Assembly (NCBI GenBank): GCA_018434355.1
Contig: JAHDPL010000007.1
Span: 124,001-188,000, forward strand
Source of the DNA: Sporomusaceae bacterium
GTDB taxonomy: Bacteria; Bacillota; Negativicutes; UBA1444
DNA: 64,000 bases
Direction: 5' to 3'
The notes beneath the pieces are model-generated. The model was given only the letters and a program-made list of their open reading frames with translations, was not told where the DNA came from and did no database searches. Position numbers and translations under genes: made by a program. Of this stretch, positions 1-8,156 are shown one piece after another (the first letter of the stretch is position 1; every line of letters begins with the position of its first letter).

Positions 1-635
1 CGCGCAAAGACAACCTGCCGATGCCGCGGGTTTATATCATTGATACAGATGCCCCTAATGCTTTTGCAACAGGACGGGACCCGGAACATGCCGCCGTGGC
101 GGTAACGACTTCATTGATGCGTGGACTGACCGAAGCGGAATTAGAAGGTGTCATGGCGCACGAACTCAGTCACGTCAAAAACCGCGATACGTTGATCAGT
201 ACGATGGTATCTTCGCTTGCCGGAGCAATTACCATGCTGGCGAATATGGCGCAGTGGGCGGCGATCTTCGGCATGGGCAGAAGCGATGACGAAGATAATG
301 GCGGCGGACTTGTCGGTTCACTGTTCATGATTATCCTGGCGCCGCTGGCCGCTGCCTTGATTCAGTTTGCCATCTCGCGTTCACGCGAGTACATGGCCGA
401 CGAATCAGCCGGGCGACTGACCGGTCAACCGATGGCGCTGGCTTCGGCGCTGAAGAAAATCGAGTATTATGCCCAGCATAGGATGATGCCGGAAGCAACC
501 CCTGCCACAGCGAACCTGTTTATCATCAATCCGTTCGCCGGGTCCGGCGCCTGGCTGACCAGCCTGTTCAGCACTCACCCGGCCACCGAGGCACGGATAC
601 AGAAATTGCAGGAATTGGCGCGCACTATGCGCTGA
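1..635 (+). CDS. htpX: HtpX family membrane zinc metalloprotease (5' end outside window)
   Basis: This is the C-terminal part of an HtpX/M48 membrane protease that degrades damaged membrane proteins. The reading frame is open from base 3, so the start lies upstream of the window. The zinc-binding HELSH motif is encoded at about 159-173, and the third ligand region EYMADE lies further on. Two hydrophobic segments follow the HExxH helix ([18 protein letters not shown] and [18 protein letters not shown]), as in the family, where the active site faces the cytoplasm. The C-terminus with [14 protein letters not shown] is a typical M48 ending. The N-terminal membrane helices are not visible. A strong hairpin follows, so this gene ends its transcription unit. 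Confidence 0.93.
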   Translation, partial: RKDNLPMPRVYIIDTDAPNAFATGRDPEHAAVAVTTSLMRGLTEAELEGVMAHELSHVKNRDTLISTMVSSLAGAITMLANMAQWAAIFGMGRSDDEDNGGGLVGSLFMIILAPLAAALIQFAISRSREYMADESAGRLTGQPMALASALKKIEYYAQHRMMPEATPATANLFIINPFAGSGAWLTSLFSTHPATEARIQKLQELARTMR

Positions 636-652
636 TTGCCGGATTGCCTGCG

Positions 653-688
653 GACGGCTCTCTGCTTCGAGACAGAGGGCCGTCTTTG
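653..688 (+). terminator. Rho-independent terminator after htpX
   Basis: A 12-bp stem pairs 653-664 with 673-684, with one G-U pair and an 8-base loop. A short T run (TTTGTT) follows. It separates htpX from the next gene. Confidence 0.7.
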
Positions 689-730
689 TTCAGGCGAACC
701 GGCGAATAATAAACGAGGAGGAGCGATATT

Positions 731-1495
731 GTGAAGTATGTCCGGTTTTTGTGGAAAAATGAAGTTGCGTGTGGCATTTTGTCGGGTGATCGCATCAATA
801 TTCTGCAGGGAGATATATTTTCGGAACATACGCCTACTGATCATATCGTTGGCCTGAATGAAGTGAAACTGCTGGCGCCATGCAAGCCGAGCAAAGCGGT
901 GTGCATCGGATTGAACTATCGCGACCATGCCGAAGAAATGAAATCGGAATTACCGAAAGAACCGCTGATGTTTCTTAAACCGTCCTCCGCTTTGAACGAT
1001 CCGGATGGTGAAGTTTGTTATCCTTCCATATCAAATAACCTTCACCATGAAGCTGAGCTTGCCGTTGTCATCGGCAAGACGTCAAGACATGTAAAGGCAG
1101 CGCAGGCCGATGAATATATTTTCGGCTACACTTGCGCCAATGATGTCACTGCGCGAGATATTCAGAAAGGCGATGGACAATGGACCCGTGGCAAGGGGTT
1201 TGACACTTTTTTGCCGCTGGGACCTTGCATCGAAACTGAACTGGACCCGCATACGCTGGAGATAAAAGGCTGGGTCAACGACGAACTGCGACAGTCTTCC
1301 AATACGAACAACCTGATTTTTTCGGTACCGTATTTGGTGGAGTTCGTCAGCAAAGTCATGACACTCTACCCGGGAGATGTCATATTAACCGGGACGCCTT
1401 CCGGGGTTGGTCCTATGCAGGTCGGCGACAAGGTGACTGTTGAAATCGCCGGAATTGGCTCTTTGCAGAACCATATTGTGGCGGAATGTGAATAG
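731..1495 (+). CDS. Fumarylacetoacetate hydrolase (FAH) family protein
   Basis: This 254-residue protein belongs to the FAH superfamily, whose members hydrolyse or decarboxylate acylpyruvates, oxaloacetate and related 2-oxo acids with a divalent metal. The metal-ligand pattern is visible: E107 and E109 in HHEAELAVVIG and D138 in ANDVTARD. The family GTPSGVGPM loop lies at 221-229. The start is GTG, preceded by a good site (GAGGAGG). The M42 peptidase gene follows 16 bases later, so the two are probably co-transcribed. Sequence alone does not separate fumarylpyruvate hydrolase, oxaloacetate decarboxylase and other activities in this family, so the substrate is left open. Confidence 0.88.
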   Translation: MKYVRFLWKNEVACGILSGDRINILQGDIFSEHTPTDHIVGLNEVKLLAPCKPSKAVCIGLNYRDHAEEMKSELPKEPLMFLKPSSALNDPDGEVCYPSISNNLHHEAELAVVIGKTSRHVKAAQADEYIFGYTCANDVTARDIQKGDGQWTRGKGFDTFLPLGPCIETELDPHTLEIKGWVNDELRQSSNTNNLIFSVPYLVEFVSKVMTLYPGDVILTGTPSGVGPMQVGDKVTVEIAGIGSLQNHIVAECE

Positions 1496-1511
1496 GAATA
1501 GGAGAGATAGC

Positions 1512-2597
1512 GTGGGACAAAAAACGGATCCAATGTTGAGTTGGCTGAAGGAAATTTCGGAAGTTCCCGGTCCGTCCGGGTTTGAGCGCAGGGTGCGGGA
1601 CCTGATGACCCGAAGATTGGCGGGACAGTGTGAAGTGCTGGAAGACCGGATCGGTAGCGTGATATTCAAGAAACAAGGTAGCGTCGACGGGCCGATCGTA
1701 ATGTTGGCTGCTCATATGGACGAAATCGGTTTTCTGGTGAAGACGGTGACTAAAGAGGGATTTCTGAAATTTGTCACGCTGGGTGGTTGGTGGGAGCAAG
1801 TCATGCTCGGCCAACGGGTTACTGTAATGTCCCCCAAAGGCGATATCCCAGGGATTATCGGTTCAAAACCGCCGCATGTTTTGTCGGCGGATGAACGAAA
1901 AAAAATGGTTACCAAGCGAGAAATGTATATCGATATCGGCGCTTCGGATAAAAAGGATGCAGAAGAACGGATGGGAGTGACTCCTGGCGTGCCAATCGTC
2001 CCCTACGCGCCGTTTACGACGATGGCAAACCCCGACTTTTTAGTTGGCAAGGCATGGGATGACCGGGTAGGCTGCGCCGTGGTGACCGATGTGCTGCAGC
2101 AACTGGCGAAACTGAAGCACCCAAACACCGTGTTTGGCGTTGGCACGGTTCAGGAAGAAGTCGGCTGCCGCGGCGCCAAGACAAGCGCTGATGTAATCGG
2201 TCCGCATGTCGCGATTGCAGTGGATACCTGCATTGCCGGCGATACGCCGGGCATGAGCGAGGACCAGGCCTCAGCCAAACTTGGTGAAGGCGTGGCTGTT
2301 TGCATTTATGATGCATCGTTGATTCCACATGTTAAATTGCGGGACTTTGTTCTGGAGACAGCCAAGGCGGAGAAGATCCCGTTCCAGCTGGAGTTTTCCG
2401 AAGGCGGCGGAACGGATGGCGGCCGAATCCATCTCCACGCACAGGGTGTGCCCAGTATCGTATTGTCGGTGCCGACGCGTTATATCCACTCGCACCATGG
2501 CATTATCAGTCGCAAGGATTATGAATCGACAGTCCGGTTGTTGATTGCCCTGATTCGGAAGTTGGATGCGAAAAAGATGCAGGAACTTTTAGCTTAA
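1512..2597 (+). CDS. M42 family metallopeptidase (deblocking aminopeptidase-like)
   Basis: This 361-residue cytoplasmic, di-metal (Zn/Co) peptidase belongs to the M42 family, which forms tetrahedral TET-type particles that remove N-terminal residues from peptides. Expected ligands are present: H68 in AAHMDEIGF, D183 in AWDDRVGC, catalytic E215 and ligand E216 in TVQEEVGCRGA, D238 in VDTCIAGD, and a late His in YIHSHHG near 326-329. I chose the GTG start because AGGAG lies about 8 bases upstream. An in-frame ATG at 1533 would trim seven residues. Some M42 members were once called cellulases (CelM); the peptidase role is better established. Confidence 0.9.
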   Translation: MGQKTDPMLSWLKEISEVPGPSGFERRVRDLMTRRLAGQCEVLEDRIGSVIFKKQGSVDGPIVMLAAHMDEIGFLVKTVTKEGFLKFVTLGGWWEQVMLGQRVTVMSPKGDIPGIIGSKPPHVLSADERKKMVTKREMYIDIGASDKKDAEERMGVTPGVPIVPYAPFTTMANPDFLVGKAWDDRVGCAVVTDVLQQLAKLKHPNTVFGVGTVQEEVGCRGAKTSADVIGPHVAIAVDTCIAGDTPGMSEDQASAKLGEGVAVCIYDASLIPHVKLRDFVLETAKAEKIPFQLEFSEGGGTDGGRIHLHAQGVPSIVLSVPTRYIHSHHGIISRKDYESTVRLLIALIRKLDAKKMQELLA

Positions 2598-2656
2598 TTT
2601 ATGTCCTCTAACTCATGTGTCATCGTAGCATTAAGAAATAATAGGAGTGTGCATCA

Positions 2657-3070
2657 ATGGAAAGAACGTTGGTATTGGTTAAACCGGATGGTGTGGAACG
2701 TCGATTGAGCGGAGAAATCATCGCCCGTTTCGAGCGGCGCGGTCTAAAAATAGTAGCGCTCAAGTTGTGTCGGATGACCCGCGAAATGGCGGAGCGGCAT
2801 TATGCGGAACATGCAGGGAAACCTTTCTTTGCCGGCCTGGTCGAGTTTATCACATCAGGTCCGATTGTGGCGATGATTGTGGAAGGTGAGAATGCAATCA
2901 AGGCAGTTCGTACCATGATGGGAGCGACCAATCCGCTGGATTCGATGCCAGGGACGATTCGCGGCGATTTTGCCCTGACAATGTCCAACAACGTGATTCA
3001 CGGCTCTGATGGTCCAGAAAGTGCTGCTCGTGAGATGACTACGTTTTTTTCGGCTACGGAAATTTTTTGA
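2657..3070 (+). CDS. ndk: Nucleoside diphosphate kinase
   Basis: This protein of 137 residues transfers the gamma phosphate of ATP to nucleoside diphosphates through a phosphohistidine. The catalytic His is H115 in [13 protein letters not shown], the classic NDK signature. The N-terminus [15 protein letters not shown] is also diagnostic, and the length is normal for a bacterial NDK. The ATG start has an AGGAGTG site. The adenosyltransferase gene follows after 23 bases, which suggests one transcript. Confidence 0.97.
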   Translation: MERTLVLVKPDGVERRLSGEIIARFERRGLKIVALKLCRMTREMAERHYAEHAGKPFFAGLVEFITSGPIVAMIVEGENAIKAVRTMMGATNPLDSMPGTIRGDFALTMSNNVIHGSDGPESAAREMTTFFSATEIF

Positions 3071-3093
3071 CAGAACAGAATGGAGGATAGGCC

Positions 3094-3612
3094 ATGAAAA
3101 TCTATACCAAGACGGGCGACAAAGGGACAACCGGTTTATACACGGGTCAACGGGTCGACAAGGACAGTCTGCGGGTAGAAGCCTATGGCAACGTCGACGA
3201 AATAAATTCTGCGCTGGGGATGGCCCGGGCGCATGTCAAAAATGATGAGGTCCGACGTACGATACTGGAACTGCAAAAACTATTAATGCAGCGAGTGATG
3301 TCTGATTTGGCAAGCGTGGGACAAGAATCTGCTTATACCAGCGCAAAAGATGTGACCTGGCTAGAAGAACTCATCGACGGGTTTACGGCTCAACTGGCCC
3401 CGTTGAACCGTTTTATCGTTCCCGGCGACAATCCGGGCGCGGCAGCGCTGGATGTGGCAAGGACGACGACCCGGAGGGCCGAGCGTCAATTGTGGCGGTT
3501 GTTCCGCCAGGAGAAAATTGATGAGACATTGATCGTTGTGCTCAACCGTTTGTCTGACCTGTGTTTTACGTTGTCCCGCATCGAAATCGAACTGCCGGAA
3601 GAAATGCATTAG
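3094..3612 (+). CDS. PduO-type cob(I)alamin adenosyltransferase
   Basis: This 172-residue enzyme transfers the adenosyl group of ATP to cob(I)alamin, making coenzyme B12 for radical mutases and dehydratases. The N-terminal ATP-binding motif YTKTGDKGTTGLYTGQRV and the Arg-rich C-terminal signature ARTTTRRAERQLWRL are typical of PduO/MMAB trimers. The acidic VDEINSALG segment also matches. No cobalamin riboswitch precedes it, because the gap to ndk is only 23 bases. A terminator follows immediately. The presence of this gene implies B12-dependent metabolism in the organism. Confidence 0.93.
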   Translation: MKIYTKTGDKGTTGLYTGQRVDKDSLRVEAYGNVDEINSALGMARAHVKNDEVRRTILELQKLLMQRVMSDLASVGQESAYTSAKDVTWLEELIDGFTAQLAPLNRFIVPGDNPGAAALDVARTTTRRAERQLWRLFRQEKIDETLIVVLNRLSDLCFTLSRIEIELPEEMH

Positions 3613-3618
3613 TTGTCT

Positions 3619-3649
3619 ACCGCTCTGGTTTTCGCCGGGGCGGTTTTTT
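3619..3649 (+). terminator. Rho-independent terminator after adenosyltransferase gene
   Basis: A 10-bp stem (ACCGCTCTGG with CCGGGGCGGT, two G-U pairs) closes a 6-base loop and is followed by TTTTT. No gene is seen in the remaining bases up to 3784. Confidence 0.85.
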
Positions 3650-3784
3650 CTTGCAAATTTTTTCACTTATACTTTTTGGAATCGTCAGAATCAGCAGGAA
3701 TATATCAGCAACGGCGAGAATTTATAAAAAATATGATCGTGATACTCGCTGAAAGCAAATTGACAAAAATAGGAGGGGCCCGAT

Positions 3785-5863
3785 TTGAAAGAGTACAAAA
3801 GTGACAGGATCAAAAATGTGGGCATTGTTGCTCACGGTGGCGCCGGAAAATCTTCTCTGGCCGAAGCTATGCTGTTTAATGCCGGAGCGGTTACCCGCCT
3901 TGGACGTGTTGATGACGGCACGGCGACCACCGATTTCGAGCCGGAGGAAGTCAAACGCAAGGTCAGTATCAGCGCGGCTTTGGCTCCGTGTGAATGGAAA
4001 GACTTCAAAATCAATGTCGTGGATACCCCGGGCTATTCGGATTTCGTTGCGGAAGTAAAAGGAGCCCTGCGAGCTGTTGATGCTGCGCTAATCGTATTAT
4101 GCGCTGCGTCGGGCGTCGAAGTGGAAACTGAAAAGGTCTGGAAATATGCTGCGGATCAGAAGTTGCCGCGCATAGCGTTTGTTAATAAGATGGATCGGGA
4201 GAACGCCGATTTTGATGCAGCGGTAGAGGGAATGAAAGCAACCTTCGGTGGCAGCGTAGTGCCAATGCAACTGCCGATTGGATCGCAAGATAGTTTTACC
4301 GGGATTGTAGACCTGGTTTCTATGAAAGCGGTGATTTATAAAGGCGGCAAAGCAACGGAAGCGGAAATTCCCGATGATATGAAGGATTCGGCCGAACTGG
4401 CACGAATGAGCATGATCGAGGCCGCAGCAGAAGCGGATGACGATGCGCTGGCAAAATATCTGGAAGGCGAAGAACTGACGGACGAAGAGATTTTCTCCGG
4501 CTTAGTAAAAGGGATTGCTGATGCAAGGTTTGTTCCGGTATTTTGTGGCTCAGCAACAAAGAATATCGGAATTGCCGAATTGCTGAACGCGATTGCAAAA
4601 TATGCTCCGAATGCCGAAAAAGCTGTGGCAACCGGAATTAACCCGAAAAATGATGAAGCCGTGACCAGAGGGTGCAGTGACCCGTTCTCCGCTCTTGTGT
4701 TCAAGACGACTGCCGACCCGTTTGTCGGACGACTCAGTTTCATCCGGGTTTTTTCCGGCACGTTGAAACCGGACAGCATGCTGTATAATGCCACCAAAGA
4801 TAAGACGGAACGGATCGGCAACCTGTTCACGATGCGGGGGAAAACACAGGATGCAATGACCGTCGCTCATTGCGGCGATATCGTTGTTGTGGCGAAAATG
4901 GCGGAAACCGGCACGGGAGACACTCTGTGCGACAAGGAAAAACCAGTCGTATATGCACCGATCTCCTACCCCGGGCTGATGTTCACGATGTGCCTGGAAC
5001 CCAAGAACAAAGGTGACGAAGACAAAATCGGCAATGCACTGCATCGTTTGGCGGACGAAGATCCCACATTGAAATTCAAAAAGGATGCGGAAACCAGTCA
5101 GTTGTTGGTCAGCGGCATGGGTGATTTGCATCTGGCGATCATGGGGGAACGGCTAAAACGTAAATTCGGCGTGGAAGTCAAACTCAGCGATCCCAAAATC
5201 GCCTATCGGGAAACGATCCGTACCGGCGTCAAAGTCGAAGGAAAACATAAGAAACAAACCGGCGGTCATGGTCAGTACGGCCATGTCTGGTTGCAACTCG
5301 ATCCGTTGCCGTCCGGTTCGCCGTTTGAATTTGTCGATGCGACCTTTGGCGGGTCAGTACCCAAGCAATTCATTCCGGCTGTTGAAAAGGGCGTGCGTGA
5401 AGCGTTTGCCAAAGGCGTTATTGCCGGCTATCCGTTGGTAGATATCAAGGTGACCCTTACTGACGGTTCATACCACGATGTCGATTCTTCGGAAATGTCC
5501 TTTAAAGTGGCCAGCGCATTGGCGATTCGTAAAGGCGTAGTGCAAGCCAAACCGATCTTGCTGGAACCGATTTATAGCGTGGAAGTCACGGTGCCGGAGT
5601 CCTATATGGGTGATATTATCGGCGACCTGAACGGTAAACGCGGGCGAATTCTTGGTATGGAACCGATCGGCGGCGGTCTGGGAATTGTCAGAGCTATGGC
5701 GCCGATGTCGGAAATGTTCCGCTATGCGATTGATTTACGCTCGATTACGCAGGGCCGAGGCAGTTTCAGCATGGTATTCAACAATTATGCCGAGGTGCCT
5801 CAGCGTCAGGCCGATGCGATCATTGAGGCCTACAAAAAAGAAAAACAAGACGACGAAGATTAA
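3785..5863 (+). CDS. Elongation factor G-like translational GTPase (EF-G paralogue)
   Basis: This 692-residue protein has the full EF-G layout: GTPase domain, domain II, and domains III-V near the C-terminus. It departs from canonical EF-G at the active site. The P-loop is AHGGAGKSS (16-24) rather than AHxDxGKTT. The G3 motif is DTPGYSDF (80-87), with Tyr where translational GTPases keep the catalytic His. The switch-I segment lacks the RGITI motif. NKMD (134-137) is intact. These features match the FusA2-like paralogue family found in many Firmicutes and Actinobacteria rather than the main fusA, which normally sits beside rpsL/rpsG. The start is TTG after a strong AGGAGGGG site. Its function is uncertain; a specialised translation or ribosome role is possible. 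Confidence 0.85.
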   Translation: MKEYKSDRIKNVGIVAHGGAGKSSLAEAMLFNAGAVTRLGRVDDGTATTDFEPEEVKRKVSISAALAPCEWKDFKINVVDTPGYSDFVAEVKGALRAVDAALIVLCAASGVEVETEKVWKYAADQKLPRIAFVNKMDRENADFDAAVEGMKATFGGSVVPMQLPIGSQDSFTGIVDLVSMKAVIYKGGKATEAEIPDDMKDSAELARMSMIEAAAEADDDALAKYLEGEELTDEEIFSGLVKGIADARFVPVFCGSATKNIGIAELLNAIAKYAPNAEKAVATGINPKNDEAVTRGCSDPFSALVFKTTADPFVGRLSFIRVFSGTLKPDSMLYNATKDKTERIGNLFTMRGKTQDAMTVAHCGDIVVVAKMAETGTGDTLCDKEKPVVYAPISYPGLMFTMCLEPKNKGDEDKIGNALHRLADEDPTLKFKKDAETSQLLVSGMGDLHLAIMGERLKRKFGVEVKLSDPKIAYRETIRTGVKVEGKHKKQTGGHGQYGHVWLQLDPLPSGSPFEFVDATFGGSVPKQFIPAVEKGVREAFAKGVIAGYPLVDIKVTLTDGSYHDVDSSEMSFKVASALAIRKGVVQAKPILLEPIYSVEVTVPESYMGDIIGDLNGKRGRILGMEPIGGGLGIVRAMAPMSEMFRYAIDLRSITQGRGSFSMVFNNYAEVPQRQADAIIEAYKKEKQDDED

Positions 5864-5936
5864 GTTCCCCGGACGAGATCCCGCCAGCGGGGTCTCGTTC
5901 TCGTTATACGGAGAATTGTTGGAAGAGGTCGACAAT

Positions 5937-6434
5937 ATGGAAACAGTCCCCCAATGTCATCGCTGCGGCGCTTCAGCGAGCGTTTTTCATTTTTGGATGG
6001 GTAAACGCTGGTGCGAAAGCTGTTTTCAGCAGCAAACCGGTCTTTCAGGTGAACCTGTGGAATACCCGGCGTGTCCGCTATGCGGTGAGGAAATATTATC
6101 CGCGACCGCGTATCCATTGCAGCATGAAACTATCTGCATGCATTGTTTGTTGCGCCTCGGACCGGAGCGCGCGCAGACTTTGCTGAAGGTGAATAAACTG
6201 AATCCGATGGAAGTTGCTAAAGCGGTGAGCTTTTTGCGCGGTTTGCTGAACCGAAACCAAACGTTGCGACTGCGTGAAGCAATTGAGTTGGGTGGACGCA
6301 ACTGGTGGGTAAAGTTGCCGGATTTTGGCGAGTATGTTTGTCGTAAGCTAATCGAACAAGGAATCATCGACTGGGACGGCGAAGTATTGGATGAGGTCTG
6401 GGACCGTCTAATTGAACAAGCAGTGGAGGAATGA
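5937..6434 (+). CDS. Small zinc-ribbon protein, function unknown
   Basis: A 165-residue hypothetical protein. The first 70 residues hold three Cys pairs (CHRCG, CESC, CPLCG) plus CMHC, enough to bind two zinc ions in rubredoxin-like knuckles. The remainder is helical and charged, with no membrane segment or signal peptide. I chose the ATG preceded by GGAAGAGG. The nitroreductase gene follows after 4 bases, so the two are translationally coupled. I do not recognise a named family. Confidence 0.7.
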   Translation: METVPQCHRCGASASVFHFWMGKRWCESCFQQQTGLSGEPVEYPACPLCGEEILSATAYPLQHETICMHCLLRLGPERAQTLLKVNKLNPMEVAKAVSFLRGLLNRNQTLRLREAIELGGRNWWVKLPDFGEYVCRKLIEQGIIDWDGEVLDEVWDRLIEQAVEE

Positions 6435-6438
6435 AACA

Positions 6439-7092
6439 ATGTCGGCTGAAAAAAACAGGGAAGCATTAGGATTTATTTATCGTCGCCGCAGTGTGCGAAA
6501 ATTTACCGACCAACCGATTCCGAATGAAGTAATTGAACAATTGATTGATGCAGCGATTCACGCCCCATCAGGAAAAAATCAACAAAACTGGCATTTTGTC
6601 GTGGTGCGCAACAAGCAACTGATTCAGGACATGGTCAAATTGGTCGAAGCAAAGCATGAAAAATTGCTGCCATATATTGCTGATGCGGAAAAACAAAAGG
6701 CATTCAAGGGAACAGTCGGTTATCATACGGTTTTCAAGAATGCGCCTGTAGTGGTGCTGGCATTTGCCGGACCTTATCCGGGGCCTTCCGATGACATGGT
6801 TGCCGGCCCCGGGCTGACACAGCAGGAAATCGATGAGATGAAACAAACTAAACCCGGGGTTCAGAATGTTGCTGCAGCGATGCAAAACTTGTTGTTGGCG
6901 GCTGCAACGCTGGGATATGGAACATGTTGGATGACTGGTCCGACGTATGCCGGCCCGGAAATCGCCGAACTGGTAGGGTTCCAAAAGACCGGTTATAGTT
7001 TGGCGGCGCTAACGCCGCTGGGAGTTCCGGCCGCCGATGGCGCTTCACCTCCGCGCAAGCCGCTTGCGGAAGTGCTTACGATTGTTGACTGA
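6439..7092 (+). CDS. Nitroreductase family FMN oxidoreductase
   Basis: This 217-residue protein belongs to the NAD(P)H-dependent FMN nitroreductase fold. The FMN-binding start RRRSVRKFTDQPIP and the APSGKNQQNWHF segment are diagnostic, and the C-terminal GYGTCWMTGP motif contributes to the flavin site. ATG 6439 is used because GGAGGA lies 8 bases upstream. The physiological substrate cannot be assigned; members reduce nitroaromatics, quinones or enones, or act as dehalogenases. A long bidirectional terminator follows. Confidence 0.88.
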   Translation: MSAEKNREALGFIYRRRSVRKFTDQPIPNEVIEQLIDAAIHAPSGKNQQNWHFVVVRNKQLIQDMVKLVEAKHEKLLPYIADAEKQKAFKGTVGYHTVFKNAPVVVLAFAGPYPGPSDDMVAGPGLTQQEIDEMKQTKPGVQNVAAAMQNLLLAAATLGYGTCWMTGPTYAGPEIAELVGFQKTGYSLAALTPLGVPAADGASPPRKPLAEVLTIVD

Positions 7093-7114
7093 ATCTGGAT
7101 TTGCCGAGATGGTG

Positions 7115-7163
7115 ATATAAAACAAACAGGGACTTCGCAAAGAAGTCCCTGTTTGTTTTATAT
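7115..7163. terminator. Bidirectional terminator between nitroreductase and tRNA-Pro
   Basis: A perfect 22-bp inverted repeat (7115-7136 with 7142-7163) closes a 5-base loop. The arms end in A/T tracts, so T runs follow the stem on both strands. It can stop the plus-strand nitroreductase transcript and the minus-strand tRNA transcript. Confidence 0.88.
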
Positions 7164-7166
7164 AGT

Positions 7167-7243
7167 TGGTCGGGGCGACAGGACTTGAACCTGCGGCCTC
7201 CTGGTCCCGAACCAGGCGCGCTACCAAACTGCGCTACGCCCCG
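7167..7243 (-). tRNA. tRNA-Pro (anticodon CGG)
   Basis: Read on the minus strand, the 77-nt cloverleaf is complete. It has acceptor stem CGGGGCG/CGCCCCG, D arm GCGC...GCGC, anticodon stem CCTGG/CCAGG with loop TTCGGGA (anticodon CGG, decoding CCG), T arm GCAGG-TTCAAGT-CCTGT, and an encoded ACCA 3' end. A perfect-consensus promoter lies upstream. Confidence 0.97.
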
Positions 7244-7259
7244 GAGTTCACAGTTTCAA

Positions 7260-7288
7260 ATTATACACACTCCGACAGGGATTGTCAA
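7260..7288 (-). promoter_or_regulatory. SigA promoter for tRNA-Pro
   Basis: On the minus strand TTGACA (7288-7283), a 17-base spacer and TATAAT (7265-7260) match the vegetative consensus exactly. Transcription would start about 10 bases before the mature tRNA 5' end. Confidence 0.9.
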
Positions 7289-7311
7289 CTCAAAATCCGG
7301 TCTGATATAAT
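7282..7311 (+). promoter_or_regulatory. SigA promoter for the NlpC/P60 gene
   Basis: TTGTCA (7282-7287), an 18-base spacer and TATAAT (7306-7311). The -35 box shares five base pairs with the divergent tRNA-Pro -35 box. The predicted leader of about 84 bases contains the palindrome at 7374-7385. Confidence 0.75.
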
Positions 7312-7373
7312 GCTTCTTGGAATAAAGATGTGAAAAAGCAGGAAAAAATAAAAAGAAACAGAATGTAATATCA

Positions 7374-7385
7374 TTAGTATACTAA
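7374..7385. promoter_or_regulatory. Palindrome TTAGTATACTAA before the NlpC/P60 start
   Basis: A perfect 12-base palindrome lies 17 bases upstream of the start codon, inside the predicted leader. It could be a repressor site; the regulator is unknown. Confidence 0.35.
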
Positions 7386-7401
7386 ATAAAAGAGGTGAGC
7401 C

Positions 7402-8121
7402 ATGGGAGATAAACAACTGAAACTCAGAAATTTGGCAGTGGCTTTGATTGCTTCAGTAATGATGTTTTTGGCGATTCCCTATGCGGCTGCACAGCCGGCT
7501 AGCCCCGATATGCCGGTAAAACGCGGGATGTATGGAGATGAAGTTTCCAAGCTGCAAAATAAATTGAAAGAATATGGTTATTACAAAGACCCGGTCGACG
7601 GCAAGTTTGGCGCAAATACTCTCAGTGCGGTGGTCCAATTTCAAATGGACGCAGGATTGACGGCAGACGGGATCGTCGGTTTGTCCACCTGGGAATCGTT
7701 GAAAAATTTCCGTGGCGCCAGTTCGATCAGCCGAGGACGCGGCAATTCGCGCAAAGCACAGATATTGCTCAGCATGGCGAGGCAATATGTCGGCGTGCCT
7801 TATGTTTGGGCGGGACGGTCGCCAAGCGGCTTTGATTGTTCCGGGTTTATCTATTATGTGTTCGATCAACTGGGCTATGGTTTGCCGCGGATGGCGGACG
7901 GTCAGTTTGAAGTCGGGATTCCCGTTTCGCGAAACTCGCTTGAACCTGGCGATTTGGTGTTTTTTGAAACGTATGAGCCGGGGCCGTCCCATGTCGGTAT
8001 TTACATCGGCAATGATCAGTTCATCCACGCCAGTTCCGGCGCAGGCCACGTCACAGTGACACCGCTGAACAAGACGTATTATCGGGACCGATATCTCGGC
8101 GCCCGCAGAATCCTCAAATAA
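7402..8121 (+). CDS. Secreted NlpC/P60 endopeptidase with peptidoglycan-binding domain
   Basis: This 239-residue cell-wall hydrolase is exported. A signal peptide with a hydrophobic core (LAVALIASVMMFLAIP) ends in AAA near residue 30. Residues about 38-102 form a PG_binding_1 repeat (KRGMYGDEVSKLQNKLKEYG). The NlpC/P60 catalytic domain covers about 117-238, with the triad C146 in FDCSGF, H197 in SHVGIYIG and H209 in FIHASS. Such enzymes cut the gamma-D-Glu-diamino-acid bond in stem peptides. The ATG start has an AGAGGTGAG site. The gene has its own promoter and terminator and is monocistronic. Confidence 0.93.
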   Translation: MGDKQLKLRNLAVALIASVMMFLAIPYAAAQPASPDMPVKRGMYGDEVSKLQNKLKEYGYYKDPVDGKFGANTLSAVVQFQMDAGLTADGIVGLSTWESLKNFRGASSISRGRGNSRKAQILLSMARQYVGVPYVWAGRSPSGFDCSGFIYYVFDQLGYGLPRMADGQFEVGIPVSRNSLEPGDLVFFETYEPGPSHVGIYIGNDQFIHASSGAGHVTVTPLNKTYYRDRYLGARRILK

Positions 8122-8123
8122 AG

Positions 8124-8151
8124 CAAGAACCGGGCAAGCGCCCGGTTCTTG
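8124..8151. terminator. Terminator between convergent NlpC/P60 and DUF4127 genes
   Basis: A perfect 12-bp stem (CAAGAACCGGGC and its complement) has loop AAGC. The T run on the plus side is short (ATTTT), so it is probably shared by both convergent genes. Confidence 0.75.
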
Positions 8152-8156
8152 ACATT

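Noticed and set aside
3071-3093. Cobalamin riboswitch before the adenosyltransferase gene
   Set aside because: The gap is only 23 bases, too short for a riboswitch, and the gene is likely read from the ndk promoter.
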